A DNA stretch of 44,729 nt from Lachnospiraceae bacterium (GTDB lineage: Bacteria > Bacillota > Clostridia > Lachnospirales > Lachnospiraceae), in assembly GCA_030524525.1 (NCBI GenBank), contig JAUNGI010000020.1:1-44729 (forward strand), in the 5' to 3' direction. Made by a program: the position numbers and the translations under genes. The notes below the pieces were generated by a model. It saw only the letters and a program-made list of their open reading frames with translations. It had not been told where the DNA came from and did not search any database. This document shows positions 44,591 to 44,729 of the stretch, in pieces (positions within the stretch are counted from its first letter, which is position 1; every line of letters starts with the position of its first letter).

Positions 44591-44720
44591 GCGACGAGCG
44601 CAGTCCGCAAACCAAGCCGTCGTGACAGCTTGGTGTCAGCGACGACTTGGATTGTAGGACTATGTGAGTGCAACGAACAGCGAGGAAAACCGAAGGTTTT
44701 GCGAGCGGAGCGCTCGTCGC
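44591..44720. repeat. 130-base branched palindromic element (MITE- or REP-like)
   Basis: Perfect 11-bp terminal inverted repeats GCGACGAGCGC (44591-44601) and GCGCTCGTCGC (44710-44720). Inside, arm 1 pairs AGTCC with GGACT and CCAAGCCGTCGTGACA (44612-44627) with TGTCAGCGACGACTTGG (44634-44650). Arm 2 holds AAAACC/GGTTTT (44686-44691 with 44695-44700). No reading frame of note. Confidence 0.75.
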
Positions 44721-44729
44721 GGAAGACAG

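Overview
The window looks like a chromosomal segment of a strictly anaerobic, spore-forming, Gram-positive Clostridia member, most likely Lachnospiraceae or a close relative. The evidence is an alpha/beta-type small acid-soluble spore protein, a DarA-type cyclic-di-AMP receptor, a DUF4364 regulator, clostridial-style oxygen defence (flavodiiron protein and a rubrerythrin/rubredoxin fusion), the order tig-clpP-clpX-lon-engB, and plant-polysaccharide enzymes (GH5 and GH51). Protein-coding DNA is moderately GC-rich with AGGAGG-type ribosome sites and clear TTGACA/TATAAT promoters. Genus-level assignment is inference.

Layout. 1-2.6 kb: end of a membrane protein, an AT-rich orphan membrane gene, a transglutaminase-like protein and a YgjP-type metallopeptidase. 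2.7-8 kb: flavodiiron protein, TauE/SafE transporter, then a response regulator/histidine kinase pair overlapping two membrane-protein genes. 8-11 kb (minus): a sulfur operon metY-nifS-nifU behind a potentially structured leader. 11-14 kb: OFA-family transporter, DinB-like protein, tcdA. 14.2-17.3 kb: copper operon with a CsoR operator on its promoter, csoR, and a CopA ATPase fused in frame to a CopZ-like chaperone domain. 17.3-20.1 kb: GH5 lipoprotein, a short KilA-N protein and a nucleoside phosphorylase. 20.2-21.1 kb: a two-unit tandem repeat and five tRNA genes (minus). 21.3-28 kb: class II aldolase, PAP2 phosphatase/GT2 pair, an ECF sigma operon with a zinc-ribbon membrane protein, AlkD, and a Ca2+/Na+ exchanger. 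28-34.9 kb: DarA, citrate synthase, DUF6171 protein, GH51, DJ-1, AGCS symporter, flavin reductase/rubredoxin/rubrerythrin fusion. 35-42.2 kb: SASP gene with a hairpin-rich leader, then tig-clpP-clpX / lon-engB-barstar. 42.2-44.7 kb (minus): pspA, a YhcC-type radical SAM protein, DUF4364, and a branched palindromic element at the window end.

How genes work together. metY, nifS and nifU link sulfide assimilation to Fe-S assembly; FprA and the rubrerythrin fusion are the O2/peroxide scavenging arm that protects such clusters. csoR and copA(Z) form a self-regulated copper efflux unit. tig, ClpXP and Lon are the protein folding and turnover hub. No complete prophage, IS element, CRISPR array or rRNA operon was seen. 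The least explained elements are the copA-copZ junction (A7 tract, internal start, alternative-frame stop on that start), the SASP leader, the ECF/zinc-ribbon operon, the KilA-N fragment with a perfect palindrome, the orphan barstar, and the terminal palindromic element. None of these amounts to a demonstrated new system.
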